Source: Sinotaia quadrata
Lineage: Eukaryota; Mollusca; Gastropoda; Architaenioglossa; Viviparidae
Direction of reading: 5' to 3'
Assembly: GCA_028829895.1 (NCBI GenBank)
Contig: CM054179.1
Coordinates: 57,543,891 to 57,607,890, forward strand
Length of the DNA: 64,000 nucleotides
Positions 32,514-43,300 of this stretch are shown piece by piece. The translations under genes were made by a program, and so were the position numbers. Under the pieces are notes generated by a model, which ran no database searches, was not told where the DNA came from, and saw only the letters and a program-made list of their open reading frames with translations. Every line of letters begins with the position of its first letter. Within the stretch, counting starts at the first letter, position 1.

Positions 32514-35500
32514 TTATAACCATTGTCATGTGCATCATCATTGCTGCCATTATTATCATCTAAATTGTTTCCTAAGTGTTGATATCACCTTTGTTTCATA
32601 AATGCTGGTCATCGTATTGTTGAGTTTAGTTCATCTGTGCCAAGTCTAAAGTACTGCCTACCTTAAAGCCTATTATTTCAAACATTTGTGATATTTAAGT
32701 CCACATTATTATAATGTAAATATTCTATAACTGGAATATTTCTGGTGGTTTTTTCCCTTGTACTTTGACATGTTTTCAAAAATTGCATCACCCTTTTATA
32801 GATAAGGCCCAAAACAGATAATAATCTTAAAACTATGGGCTACCTAAGCCACATTCTCACCTCTATGTTTAATAAAGCAACAAAAACAAAAACAAAAAAT
32901 CGTTTATTTGGTTACGAACAGGAAGCGGATGGCGAATTTGTAGTTGTTGATATTTCAGACAGATGTGAATAAGATGACAGAATATATCACATATATTGCT
33001 GATAATGTGAAGATTAATTTTTAAAAAGTAATCATTGTTACAATTTTTGCCATTAGTTTTAAGCCAAGTGCTACATAGCTTGTAGGACTGTTTACATTAT
33101 CGTGGGCTTTAGGGTATATCTGATATATATCAAACAATACCTATATATACTTTAGTTTAGTGCATATGTCAACTTAAGTAATATATTTGCAAAATATATG
33201 AGTCATAGTTCATGCCAAAGAAACAAATCAACAATCCCTTTTCATTGCATCATTTTATCTTATTGCTTGGTTGCTGGCATTTTTATTTGTTTGTTTGTAG
33301 CTTTAAAGTTTTTATTTCTTGCTTAACTCTATTTTATTTTATTTTTTATTTGCACACATTATCTTTAAACTGACAGTTTTTGAGGTGGTTGTGGGTGTTG
33401 TTTTCTTTATAATATTAATAATCTTTTTCTAAGTATTCCTGTTGGTTGAATAATACATTTATTTGGAAAAAGTAGCCAGGTTCTGAGAAGTAACCAAGTG
33501 ATTATTCATAAAATTAATGCTACATGTATATCATTAAATTATGGGGTTTGAATACTAGTAGCTGATTTTCTTTTTTCTTTTTTAGTTTTGTTTTGGTGGA
33601 TTGTAATATAAGGTTGATTCATTGACACAAACATTTCAAAGTATGGCATAACTTTATGCAAGTTGTGCAGCTTGCCATTTGTGTTTATTGTAAGTGCATA
33701 CAAATAACAGAGTTATGTAAATTGTCCGACTGTAAAACAGTCTTTGCATCACTGAGGCACATGACATTATGGAAAAATTTCATTATTATAATTCTGACTC
33801 AATCGAAATCAAGGAGTTAGAAACACAATCATAATATATTTTTCTTCATAATTTGTTGTTAGTTTATACATGTTCTTGTATAACAGTTTTTATTTGATAT
33901 ATGCTTTTCAATAATGGAATAAACTCTGGGGAAGATTCATGCTGCAGTCAGTTAGTATATGTGCAGTAGTATATGCAAGCAGAACAAGGACCCAGGTACT
34001 AGTGTAGCATTTGGAAGCATCCACCAGCATCCAGGCTTGTGAAGTGATATCAAAATACCCACACATAAAAGTTTATTTTTATTTACTTAATGTTATTATC
34101 TGTGCAAAATTGCTTTATATCAAAGTCACCTTCATAATATAAAAATGTTTCCTAATTCACTCATTGTCTTATATCCAGCTTGTGTTATGAAAAGATAGGT
34201 TATGTTAAGACATACTCATCCTGTTCACTTCTGAGTGCATGTTTTGCCTAGAAATTAAAAAAAAAATTACACTTCAGTCTTAATGGGGTTTACAGTTCAG
34301 TTTTAATGGGGTTTACAGTCCATTGTAATGCAGACTGCTTCTATTCTATGCCAGTTTTGCACCATGGGGTAGGGTGGACTAGGTAGGGGTAGTGGCTCTC
34401 AATTATTACAGCTGATAATGTGTTTCTTAGATTTTTTTATTTTAAATTTAGATTAAACAAAAAGTGACAGTTGTGATTTTTCCTAAACAAAAGTATTTCA
34501 TTCTTAAACAAAGCCATTTGCCGGTTTTGCCCAGAAATAAGTAATGATATGCAATTCTTCCCTTAAAAATATTTTCATAATTATTATTTATGAAATTAAG
34601 ACTAATAGCTTATTCTGTTTGATAGTAGCTTAGGATAACAAAGGGAATTTTATTTATTTTATGTAAAGATTATTTTCAAGCGTTTGTGAAGAATGTATTT
34701 TATTCTGTTCTGTTTCTTTGATCAGTCTGGTAATGAATATGTCCATTATCTATATGCTACTATTCACTTTCTCTTATTTTGTGATTTTATTGAAAAGTAT
34801 CATGGATATTTTTTTTAGATAGTCAAGGATTTAAATAAATAATTAATTGCATTTCATTAAATATTGCTAATTTGTAATATGATTATGAATTTTTAATATT
34901 TTAAAGAAAAACTAATATGCTGAGTTTGTTTCTGTAATCAGTAAAATTTGAATTTGAAATCACTTATTATGATTTTTCAAGCATTTTAACACACACACAC
35001 ACACAGAGAGAGCATTATACCGGTGATGTTTCTGTAGCCATAAAAATTAAAATGCTTTATTTCTGAGTGTTATATTATTTCCTAAAAGCCAAATTAAAGA
35101 GTGTGATATAGTTAATTGTCATTTAAATCAAAAATATAAAATAAGAATTTATTTAATCATGTTATATCTGTTGATTTCCTTTTTGATTTGAATAAATCAT
35201 TTTGAAATTTTATTAATTGCTGTGTTGTTAATCTGCAATACTTAATTTGGGGTTAGTGTATTTTGTATCTGTCTTTGTGAGTTTGTTCTTGTAAACATTT
35301 ATTAAATCTCTAGCCATTCACGTTATGATAAACTTGAAGTATGAATTTGAGGGATAAATGTGGGAAAATTTGATAAGGAGATAATATTTTTCTGACTTTG
35401 ACAAATTCATAATTAAATTTAAAACTTAATTTATTTTTTTTTATCTTTCTAATTTGACAAACAAACTTTACAAATCAATGTTACAAGACTAACAGTAGGA

Positions 35501-35639
35501 TTTAATAAAACTTTTAATAATAGAATCCAGTTTTAAATGTTTGCATATACAGTATTATTATTCTGATGAATTAGTACTTATCAGTCTTTTTTCAATGAAT
35601 ACTATTAAAGAGTATTTATTTACATTCTCTTGGCATAAC

Positions 35640-36010
35640 CATTATAAATTCCTTCTTTGTAGTCTCTACTGTACCTTTCAAAGAAACTTAAAAAGATCCA
35701 AGACACTGCAAACAGCACCATGAACTCATCACATTACTGTACTTCGCTAACTACCTATTTATAGTAAAATTAAAATAAAATTACTGATTTAAATTTTGCT
35801 CAACTCAGTGTTTCTCCAGTCAAAAGGAACTTTTTTGAGACACTCCTTCTACAATCTTGCTTTTCTCATCTGATACATATTCTTTTCAGATATTCAACAG
35901 TAGAATATTAAGTCTTATGATCAGCATTCGTTTGCTTTTCTGCCTGGAATGTCCAGCCCTTTGATCTCAAGGAACACTGATCTCTATCAATGACCGCCAA
36001 AGTTCAAAAG
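35640..36010 (+). mobile_element. Degraded CR1/L2-type LINE reverse-transcriptase fragment
   Basis: Broken frames read KKLKKIQDTANS, then HHITVLR-LPI, and later AWNVQPFDLKEH. These recall the end of CR1/L2 reverse transcriptases (LQ-IQN-AAR, HITPVL-LHWLPI, LWNSLP-LRE). Frameshifts and stops throughout show an old relic. Confidence 0.45.
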
Positions 36011-36749
36011 TGCTCCCATTTTGTGTTGCTACTCACTACAGTATTAAACTGTTTGTTTATGGATAAAATCATAAACTTGTATATTTACAACATTTACCAT
36101 TTATAAAAAAGAAAAGTTAATGACAACACAATTGTAAATGAATTTATTTATTGCCAATTGGCACCATGCCATCAACATTTTTTCTTACAGCTAATGTGTA
36201 GGATTAACTATAGAACTTTGGCTGTGTGATATAAGAAGTTTATAATAAGACTAAAATGAAGACTAATATGAATTGTTGCTATACTCAGATTTGTATATAA
36301 TAGTTCAGCATCTCTCCCGAGTTGGGTGCATTACCTTGGATTATTACTGTAACCTAATGTTTTAATGTATGGTTCATACACTTAACATACAACATTCAAC
36401 TGTTTATTCTATAAAAGTATTTTTAACATAATTTTTTTTTATTTGTAAAACTGTCTGTTTTATAATAATAAGTTTGCAAACATTGAATCAATCATATTAT
36501 TTATTTATTTCAAAAAGATCAATCTGAAATAAAAAGAATTAATTTGGAATTTATTATAATCATGTGCAATTTGAACATGTAAATTACATCACTCTCTCAA
36601 ATGCATGAAAAGTAAAGTATAACTGCATCAGCATCAGAAGAAATGGGATAAATATTTATTACAAGTTTGTGTTACTGTTTAACAACCCTCCATTCCAATC
36701 CATATCCACTAATCAAACTTTTTTTTTATTCACACTGGCTTCATTTGTG

Positions 36750-36910
36750 GTGGCACTGTTTCTCTCCTTTAATACAAATCACATATTCCTGGTGGCACTA
36801 TTTCTATCCTTTAATACAAATCACATTTCATTTCTGGGTGCAGTATCTCAGTTAATACAAATCACATATCATTTCTGATGGCACTTTTTCTCTCAGTTAA
36901 TAAATCATAA
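36750..36910. repeat. About 42-bp minisatellite
   Basis: Four units with TTTAATACAAATCACATATT then GTGGCACTATTTCT. Confidence 0.85.
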
Positions 36911-36934
36911 TTTCTGGATAACAATTTCACAGCC

Positions 36935-37125
36935 TGTGCAGTAAAGGGAGGTAGATGGGTAAAAGATCTAGGTTCTGAACTGTGCAAAATCCTGGGGTAA
37001 TGGGTTGAAACTCAATCCAGTCAATTGGATGTTTGCAATCAAACAAATTCTCATTCTAGATGAGAACTGCTGAGCTTAGAGACCAACCTGATTGTAAAGC
37101 ACCTTGAAATCTTAGGAAAGTAATT
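36935..37125 (+). mobile_element. Possible tRNA-derived SINE relic
   Basis: The head has weak tRNA-promoter-like parts (TAGATGGGTAAAAGATCTAG, then GGGTAATGGGTTGAAACTC, a degraded B box). The tail TGTAAAGCACCTTGAAATCT with AGGAAAG resembles the CR1/L2-type tails shared by many SINEs. Alternative: unrelated intergenic sequence. Confidence 0.5.
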
Positions 37126-37235
37126 ACAGAAATCAATAATATTTAAGAACAGTCTGCAGATTTTATTATATTTGTTTATTAACTGCAAGAATATCCATCA
37201 ATTTGATCGAAGACAGTTGCAGACGATTTGAATCG

Positions 37236-37803
37236 GAATGATGATGATGATGCCGCTATCTATTCGCCCCGCAGGAATTGCTGTAAAGCTTTTCATCTTG
37301 GAGATGTTTTCAGTTTTTGGTGGATTCCTGTGAGGCCTTCCTCCTTTCAGGGAGGGTGGTGTGGGGTGTTCGTGCGTTGTTTGGTTTGTGTTTTGTATTT
37401 CTATGTCTGCTCGTTGTCACGACTGTCGTTAGTGTGTTTGTTGGGAAATTTTTTTATTATATTATTATTTATTTATTTATTTATAGTGGGTGAAGTGTGT
37501 ATGTGATAAGTGCTAGGTGTACGTGGCTTTGGATGTGTTTCTTGGGGTATAGGAGTGCTTGGGTGGAGAATGGTAAGTTTAATAGTCTGTTGTTTCTTTG
37601 ATGATTTTCCTTTCCTCAGTGTATTTATTGCACTGAAGTAGGAAGTGTTTAGTTGTGTTGTCTGTTCTGCAGAACGTACATGCTTTTGATTTGTGTGTGC
37701 ATTTCTGATGTGTGTATTGGTGTGGTTAGTTGCTTGCCTTGTTTGCTTCCGTATTTAGCTCCCTTGTCTGCCAGCGAAGCCTCTTTTTCAAAGGCTTATG
37801 TTC
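37236..37803 (-). mobile_element. 5'-truncated LINE, 3' end of ORF plus 3' UTR
   Basis: On the minus strand one frame reads LRWQTRELNTEANKASN, then CTFC, then HFLLQCNKYTEERKIIKE and a stop at 37581-37579. The CxxC-x-H-x4-C layout is the zinc knuckle at the end of many LINE reverse transcriptases. The 3' UTR has a TAAA repeat and ends with CATCATCATCATCATT at about 37238. Its 5' edge is about 50 bp from the TMEM222 start codon. Confidence 0.68.
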
Positions 37804-37854
37804 GGGGACGCAACTCATAAGAGTTTACACAGTTATTTTTCTAACTTGCACCTG

Positions 37855-38019
37855 ATGGCGGATGACAGATATTCAGTCGAATCAGTGGCAAGTGAACAAA
37901 TAAGAATTTCATCGGTTGCAATGGGCAGCCCTCTCCCACTAGTCAATAATAATGGCATTGACCCAGGCAAGAGTAGATTTCCTCATTGCATCGTTTGGAC
38001 GCCAATTCCATTGTTGACG
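37855..38019 (+). CDS. TMEM222: TMEM222 coding exon 1 (later exons not found)
   Basis: Encodes 55 residues from MADDRYSVES to KSRFPHCIVWTPIPLLT, followed by donor GTGAGT at 38020 in phase 0. The segment RFPHCIVWTPIPLLT matches the RFPYCVVWTPIPVLT region of human TMEM222, a small multi-pass membrane protein of poorly defined role, where the protein continues WFFP. The ATG at 37855 is preferred over an in-frame ATG at 37798 because the latter lies at the edge of a LINE remnant and vertebrate TMEM222 also begins with MA. No exon resembling the rest of the protein is seen between 38020 and 45627, so this exon appears orphaned by the duplication junction. The full gene probably lies right of the window. 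Confidence 0.82.
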
Positions 38020-38599
38020 GTGAGTAGTTTCAGTAGATCAATTCCAACTGATTCAAGCACTAGTAAATTTATTAAATCTATTTTAAACAAATATTTTATT
38101 TGTCTTTCAAGCTAAAATTAATTAATAAGTAATTTTATATTGTTCCTACACCGCCCGTATATTTTAGATTCGCACTCCACATCATTTATTTTAATAAATT
38201 TATTTTAATGTATTTACAAATACAATAGCCTGAATAGGCCTAATCGGCTAATGATCATCAGGGATCTAACGTAGAAGTTCCTTTTCCTAAAATGTTATTT
38301 CATTTCATTCTGTTTTCACTGTTATGAGTTCATTATGTATGCTAAAAAAATATTATGGTAATTTGCATCAACTCGGGTGACCAAAATAACGTCTTGAACA
38401 TTATTTCTTCTACAGTGACAGTGAAGAAAGCATTATGTATTGTGACAATGATGTTAAGCCATTACACTATAGCTAACTGTGAGTGAAGTAAAAGCTACAA
38501 GGCTACAAATCTACAGTTGGGGGTGGGGGTGGAGCGTGAAAACAGCATTTATGACGTTAAGACTGTTACAGAGATTCAAATAAACACGATACATGGCGC

Positions 38600-39655
38600 A
38601 TGAGATATGATTATTGTTACATGACACACGAGTGTATATTTACTTTTACAACAAGATACACAAGTGTATGTTTATTGTTACAACAAGGTACACAAGTGAA
38701 TATTTATTGTTACAACAAAGTACACAAGTGTATGTTTATTGTTACAACAAGGTACACAAGTGTATGTTTATTGTTACAACAAGGTACACAAGTGTATGTT
38801 TATTGTTACAACAAGGTACACGGGTGAATGTTTATTGTTACAACATGGTACACGGGTGAATGTTTATTGTTACAACAAGGTACACAAGTGAATGTTTATT
38901 GTTACCAAAAGGTACACAAGTGAATGTTTATTGTTACAACAAGGTACACAAGTGAATGTTTATCGTTACAACATGGTACACAAGTGAATGTTTATTTTTA
39001 CAACATGGTACACAAGAGAATGTTTATTGTTACAACATGGTACACAAGCGAATGTTTATTGTTACAACATGGTACACAAGTGAATGTTTATTGTTACAAC
39101 ATGGTACACGGCGGTATGTTTATTGTTACAACATGATACACTAGTGTATGATTATTATTACATGGTAAATTAGAGTATGTTTATTTTTACAACATGATAC
39201 ACTACTGTATGATTATTGTTACAACATGGTAAATTAGAGTATGTTTATTGTTACAACATGATACACTAGTGTATGATTATTGTAACAACATGGTAAATTA
39301 GAGTATGTTTATTGTTACAACATGATACACGCGTGTATGATTATTGTTACAACATGGTACATGGGTGTATGTTTATTGTTACAACATGGTACACTGGTGC
39401 ATGTTTATTGTTACAACATGGTACACGGGTGTATGTTTATTGTTACAACATGGTACAGTGGTGTATGTTTATTGTTACAATATAGAACATGAATGTTTAT
39501 TGTCACAACAAGACACTAGGTGCATGAGTGTATGATTATTCTTACAACATGGTGCATTAGAGTATGTTTATTGTTACAACATGATACATGAGTGTACGTA
39601 TATTGTTACAATATGGTACATGTGTGTATGATTATTGTTACTACATGACACATGG
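38600..39655. repeat. 1-kb array of a 32-bp minisatellite in TMEM222 intron 1
   Basis: About 32 units of GTTTATTGTTACAACAAGGT then ACACAAGTGTAT. Sub-blocks differ in order: AAGGTACACAAGTG units first, then ATGGTACACAAG units, then an alternating pair with ATGGTAAATTAGAG and ATGATACACTAGTG, then ATGGTACACGGG units. This suggests local expansion of single and paired units. Long open frames across it are repeat artefacts. Confidence 0.93.
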
Positions 39656-39866
39656 TAAATGAAGGCGCAAAGCTTTGCTCAGCGGCACGAAGAATTAAAA
39701 CACTTGCAGCAACAAGGAAAGTTATAGGAAATGATAAAGTCAGTGTGTTTTTGTAGGTTGTTTTGCTGACTAAAAATGCCAATCAGTTATTGAATGTAAT
39801 TACGTCTTAGGTGTTGTCTATCCATTCATTGAAATTAGGTTGTGCGGTATTGGTACAGGTTGTAGG

Positions 39867-39872
39867 TTTATT
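39867..39872 (-). terminator. Candidate polyadenylation signal of the Cys-rich gene
   Basis: AATAAA on the minus strand about 220 bp after the stop codon. It is the first such hexamer I see downstream of the 3' UTR microsatellite. Confidence 0.4.
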
Positions 39873-39998
39873 ATATTTGGAAAATGACAACTTAACTCCT
39901 CTATTTTGATTGTAGCGTCTATTGCTATGTCATAGTTCAGTTTACATTCCTCACAAAAGGCGTGTCTTGAAAATAATGTATATATACATATATTGAAG

Positions 39999-40002
39999 AA
40001 TG

Positions 40003-40040
<38 letters not shown>

Positions 40041-40081
40041 TAGATAGATAGATAAATAGATAGATAGATAGATAGATAGAT
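39999..40081. repeat. GATA/GACA microsatellite in the 3' UTR of the Cys-rich gene
   Basis: GATA units, then five to six GACA units, then GATA again, starting 10 bp after the stop codon in minus-strand sense. Confidence 0.92.
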
Positions 40082-40090
40082 ACAAGCGAC

Positions 40091-40323
40091 CTACTTATTT
40101 GTCTCTCTTTTCTTTCTTCTGCCAACATTACACTGTGAAGAAGGCGCATACACACTGACGTCATCAGGTAGCGTTCTGTATGTGGCACATTTGATGGTGG
40201 AGCCACTTATGGGATTAACGATGCATAATGTCAAGTTTGCCAAAAGGCTGTATCCACTTAGTGTTTTCTTCACAATGTATGAGAACGTGATGACGTTTCC
40301 TATCCGTTCCACTTGAGGTACGT
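40091..40323 (-). CDS. Cys-rich gene, exon B (terminal, stop codon)
   Basis: 233 bp, entering in phase 1 after CCACAG. Encodes DVPQVERIGNVITFSYIVKK and on to CNVGRRKKRETNK, then TAG at 40093-40091. The very basic RRKKR near the end could be a convertase-type site; that is speculation. A GATA/GACA microsatellite begins right after the stop. Confidence 0.75.
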
Positions 40324-43300
40324 CTGTGGAGCAAAACGCAACGTATACGTATCGTTTGCTTTTTATATAATAATACAAGAACAGACTGCTTTCATAAATT
40401 CATTCCACTTGGGGCACGTCTATGATGTAAAACATCATATTGTAATTCTTTTCTAATAATTCAATAATAAATAACCTGCCTGCCTTCTATATGTGTTCTA
40501 CTAGTTCATATCTGTGTAAACAAATAAACACATTGCTTTCTTTCTTATAAATCAGTATGAAATGTATTATTATATTATATATACTAATTACTATATATTA
40601 TATGTAATATAATAATATTATTTCCTATATTACATACATTATAGTCATTGTACTACATGTATCTTCATAATATATAGTTGCAAATTGCAGTTCCCCTGTT
40701 TAGTTTATTTGCACTGTCGAATATTACTATCATCTTACACTGATTCCGGTCACATTCAGTCACACTCACAGATAAACAGAGACAAGACATGCTCCAAGTA
40801 ATCGAACTTAAAAGCTACCGAAGAACTTCTTTTGTAATTAGACCGTTCTTCAATTGTCTCCTTTTTTCACAAATCTTTACTCCTACACTAAGAACACATT
40901 TTCTGTTTCAACTGATTCAAATGCATTATTTGATCATGTTCGAACATCCTTTACTATATAACAATTTGAGTAACTTTATAACAACTTGGTTAACATTAAA
41001 ACAATTAGACTAACATTAAAACAACTGACACGCCATTTGCACACTCGACAAGTAAGCATTTTGTCATGAAGATAGAAAATACAAGACTCACAAATTACGT
41101 TATTAAGCAAATTTGGATTTGCTATTATTATCACAAGTTAAAGGCTGACCCTATAGGAAAGTTAAGCTTGTACGCCATTCAGTCTATTGTTCCCATTGGC
41201 AATGCTCAACACCAAGAATTTGCCATTCACTGCCCATTTCTAAGAACTTATCATTCATTGCTCATTTCTAAGAACATACCAGTCATTGCTCATTTTTAAG
41301 AACTTGCCAGTAATTGCTCAACACTAAGAACTTGCCAGTCATTACTCAACACTAAGAACTTGCCAGTCATTACTCAATACTAAGAACTTGCCAGTCATTA
41401 CTCAACACTAAGAACTTGCCAGTCATTACTCAACACTAACAACTTGCTAATCATTGCTCATTTATAAGAACTTGCCAGTCATTGCTCAACACTAAGAACT
41501 TGCTAGTTATTGCTCAAGACAAAGACAATGCCTGTCATTGTTCAAGTCAAAGTACTTGCCAGTCACTGAAAAACACTAAATCTTACCAGTCATTGCTCAA
41601 GAAAACTTGCTAGTCATTACTCAACACTAAAACTTGCCAGTCATTCCTCAATACTAATAACTAGCTAGTCATTTCACATGCTGATAGACCTGTGCGATAA
41701 TTATCTGCATTTACTGAATGACTGACAAAATTGCGACCTGTAAAGGAGTGTGATTACGAGCAAAATAGATCGCTTTCTTTTTTTCCAGGAGACAGTAAAA
41801 GAGCACTTTAATTAAAGTATTTTCTAGAACCTAGACTTTATAAAAACCGCTAAAACAAATCTTCCAATTATGCACTTTTAAAAACCCACATTCATAACTA
41901 AATAAATAACTAAATACATGCGACTAGCAATTGTATCTCAATAATAAAATAATCAAATTAACAATAACTATTTTATCCGAATTGGTTCTAGACTCACCAA
42001 CAATGCCAGACAATGCAAGAGATCCAGACTTCTGTTCAATAGAGAAGGAAAACGAATTATTACAGGGGTCGAACCTAAACTTCCCATGAAGTGCATACAG
42101 TCCAAGCAGGCCAAGGTCTACTGACACACAGCACGTGATTCCGAGACACCCGTGTGTGTACACACACTTACCCTCCAGTGACGCGGGCAGGGTGATCATG
42201 CATCCTGGATGAAAGCAATAAATGTCAATAAGCAAGAGAAATAAACATCATCCCATGCATTTCTTCTTCGGAACAGTTTTCAGTGTACAAGTACATCATG
42301 TGTGCTATCATTTGTTTTCTAAAAAATAGATATTAATCCAGTGCTTCCCAAACGTTTTAGAACCGCAACCCAATTTTTAGAACGACAAATTTTACGCGAC
42401 TCGCACACAGTCAGCTCGCGCGCGACCCACAGTTTGGGAAACACTATTTAATCTATAACATGCTTATCAGTCTTTGCTTATTCTAAAAATAGATCTGAAC
42501 ACATCATACAAGCCATCATGTTTTTTTCTTATGAAAAGATCTTAATAAAATAAATACAATATATATATATATATATATACAAGATATATATCAGCCTTAA
42601 CCTTTCCTATGAATAGATATCGACAAACAATTGTAATATACATGCCATCTTTATTTTTCCTAGGAGTGGATATGAATAAACAATTGCAATATACATACCA
42701 CCTTTATGTTTCCTAGGAGTGGATATCAGCAAACAATTGCAATAATGGCAGAGTAACTTTGCCTATCCCTATTTCTAAACTTAATTGTTATATAAGTTGT
42801 TAAATGTCGAAGTGACCCGACCTTGAGCACTGCTTTTGTCAAAGTTGGAAGTAAACAACTCAGGTAAAGAATGTGCTAGACTTGCTGATGTAATCTAAAC
42901 CAGTTTTAGGTTGAAGAGTAGTTTTTATTATGCAATAGTTAAGATTTACAAGAACGAGACTGGCCAATGAGCTGAGATCAAAAGTTTACCTGCTGTAAAG
43001 AATTCTAGTCTAATCACTTTGGTGTAGCAGAGTGTGGTCATGAAAGGCAGCCGTTAGCTTAATGGTGAGTTAACTCACTGATTGAGAGAGAATGGACTTA
43101 GAAATATTTCGTGCATTTTTGCTATTGATATGTTACTTGCGTTTTACCTAGAGATGTATTATGTGAGTAGACTATTATATTTCAACAAATTGTGAACTAT
43201 GATGATTGTATGTAGTATGCTAAACACTTGTTTTTAGTGAGCCTGTTCATAAACTATTAGGATGTGTGCGTGTATCGGGCTAATAAGTACTATTACTGGA

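Larger units (their letters stand above)
27166..35639. other. Intergenic, AT-rich, no gene seen
   Basis: Sequence between ALDH4A1 and the LINE and SINE remains before TMEM222. It holds the arrays listed separately. Open frames are short, AT-driven and without recognisable protein. Confidence 0.55.

Noticed and set aside
33900..34030. Possible gene or element in a less AT-rich patch
   Set aside because: No open frame, inverted ends or RNA fold that I can support.
38600..39535. Several 60-80 codon open frames on the plus strand
   Set aside because: All are translations of the 32-bp minisatellite in different frames.
41924..42235. 103-codon minus-strand frame taken as a whole gene
   Set aside because: Only 42204-41998 is coding. 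The ends are intron read-through past a good acceptor and donor.
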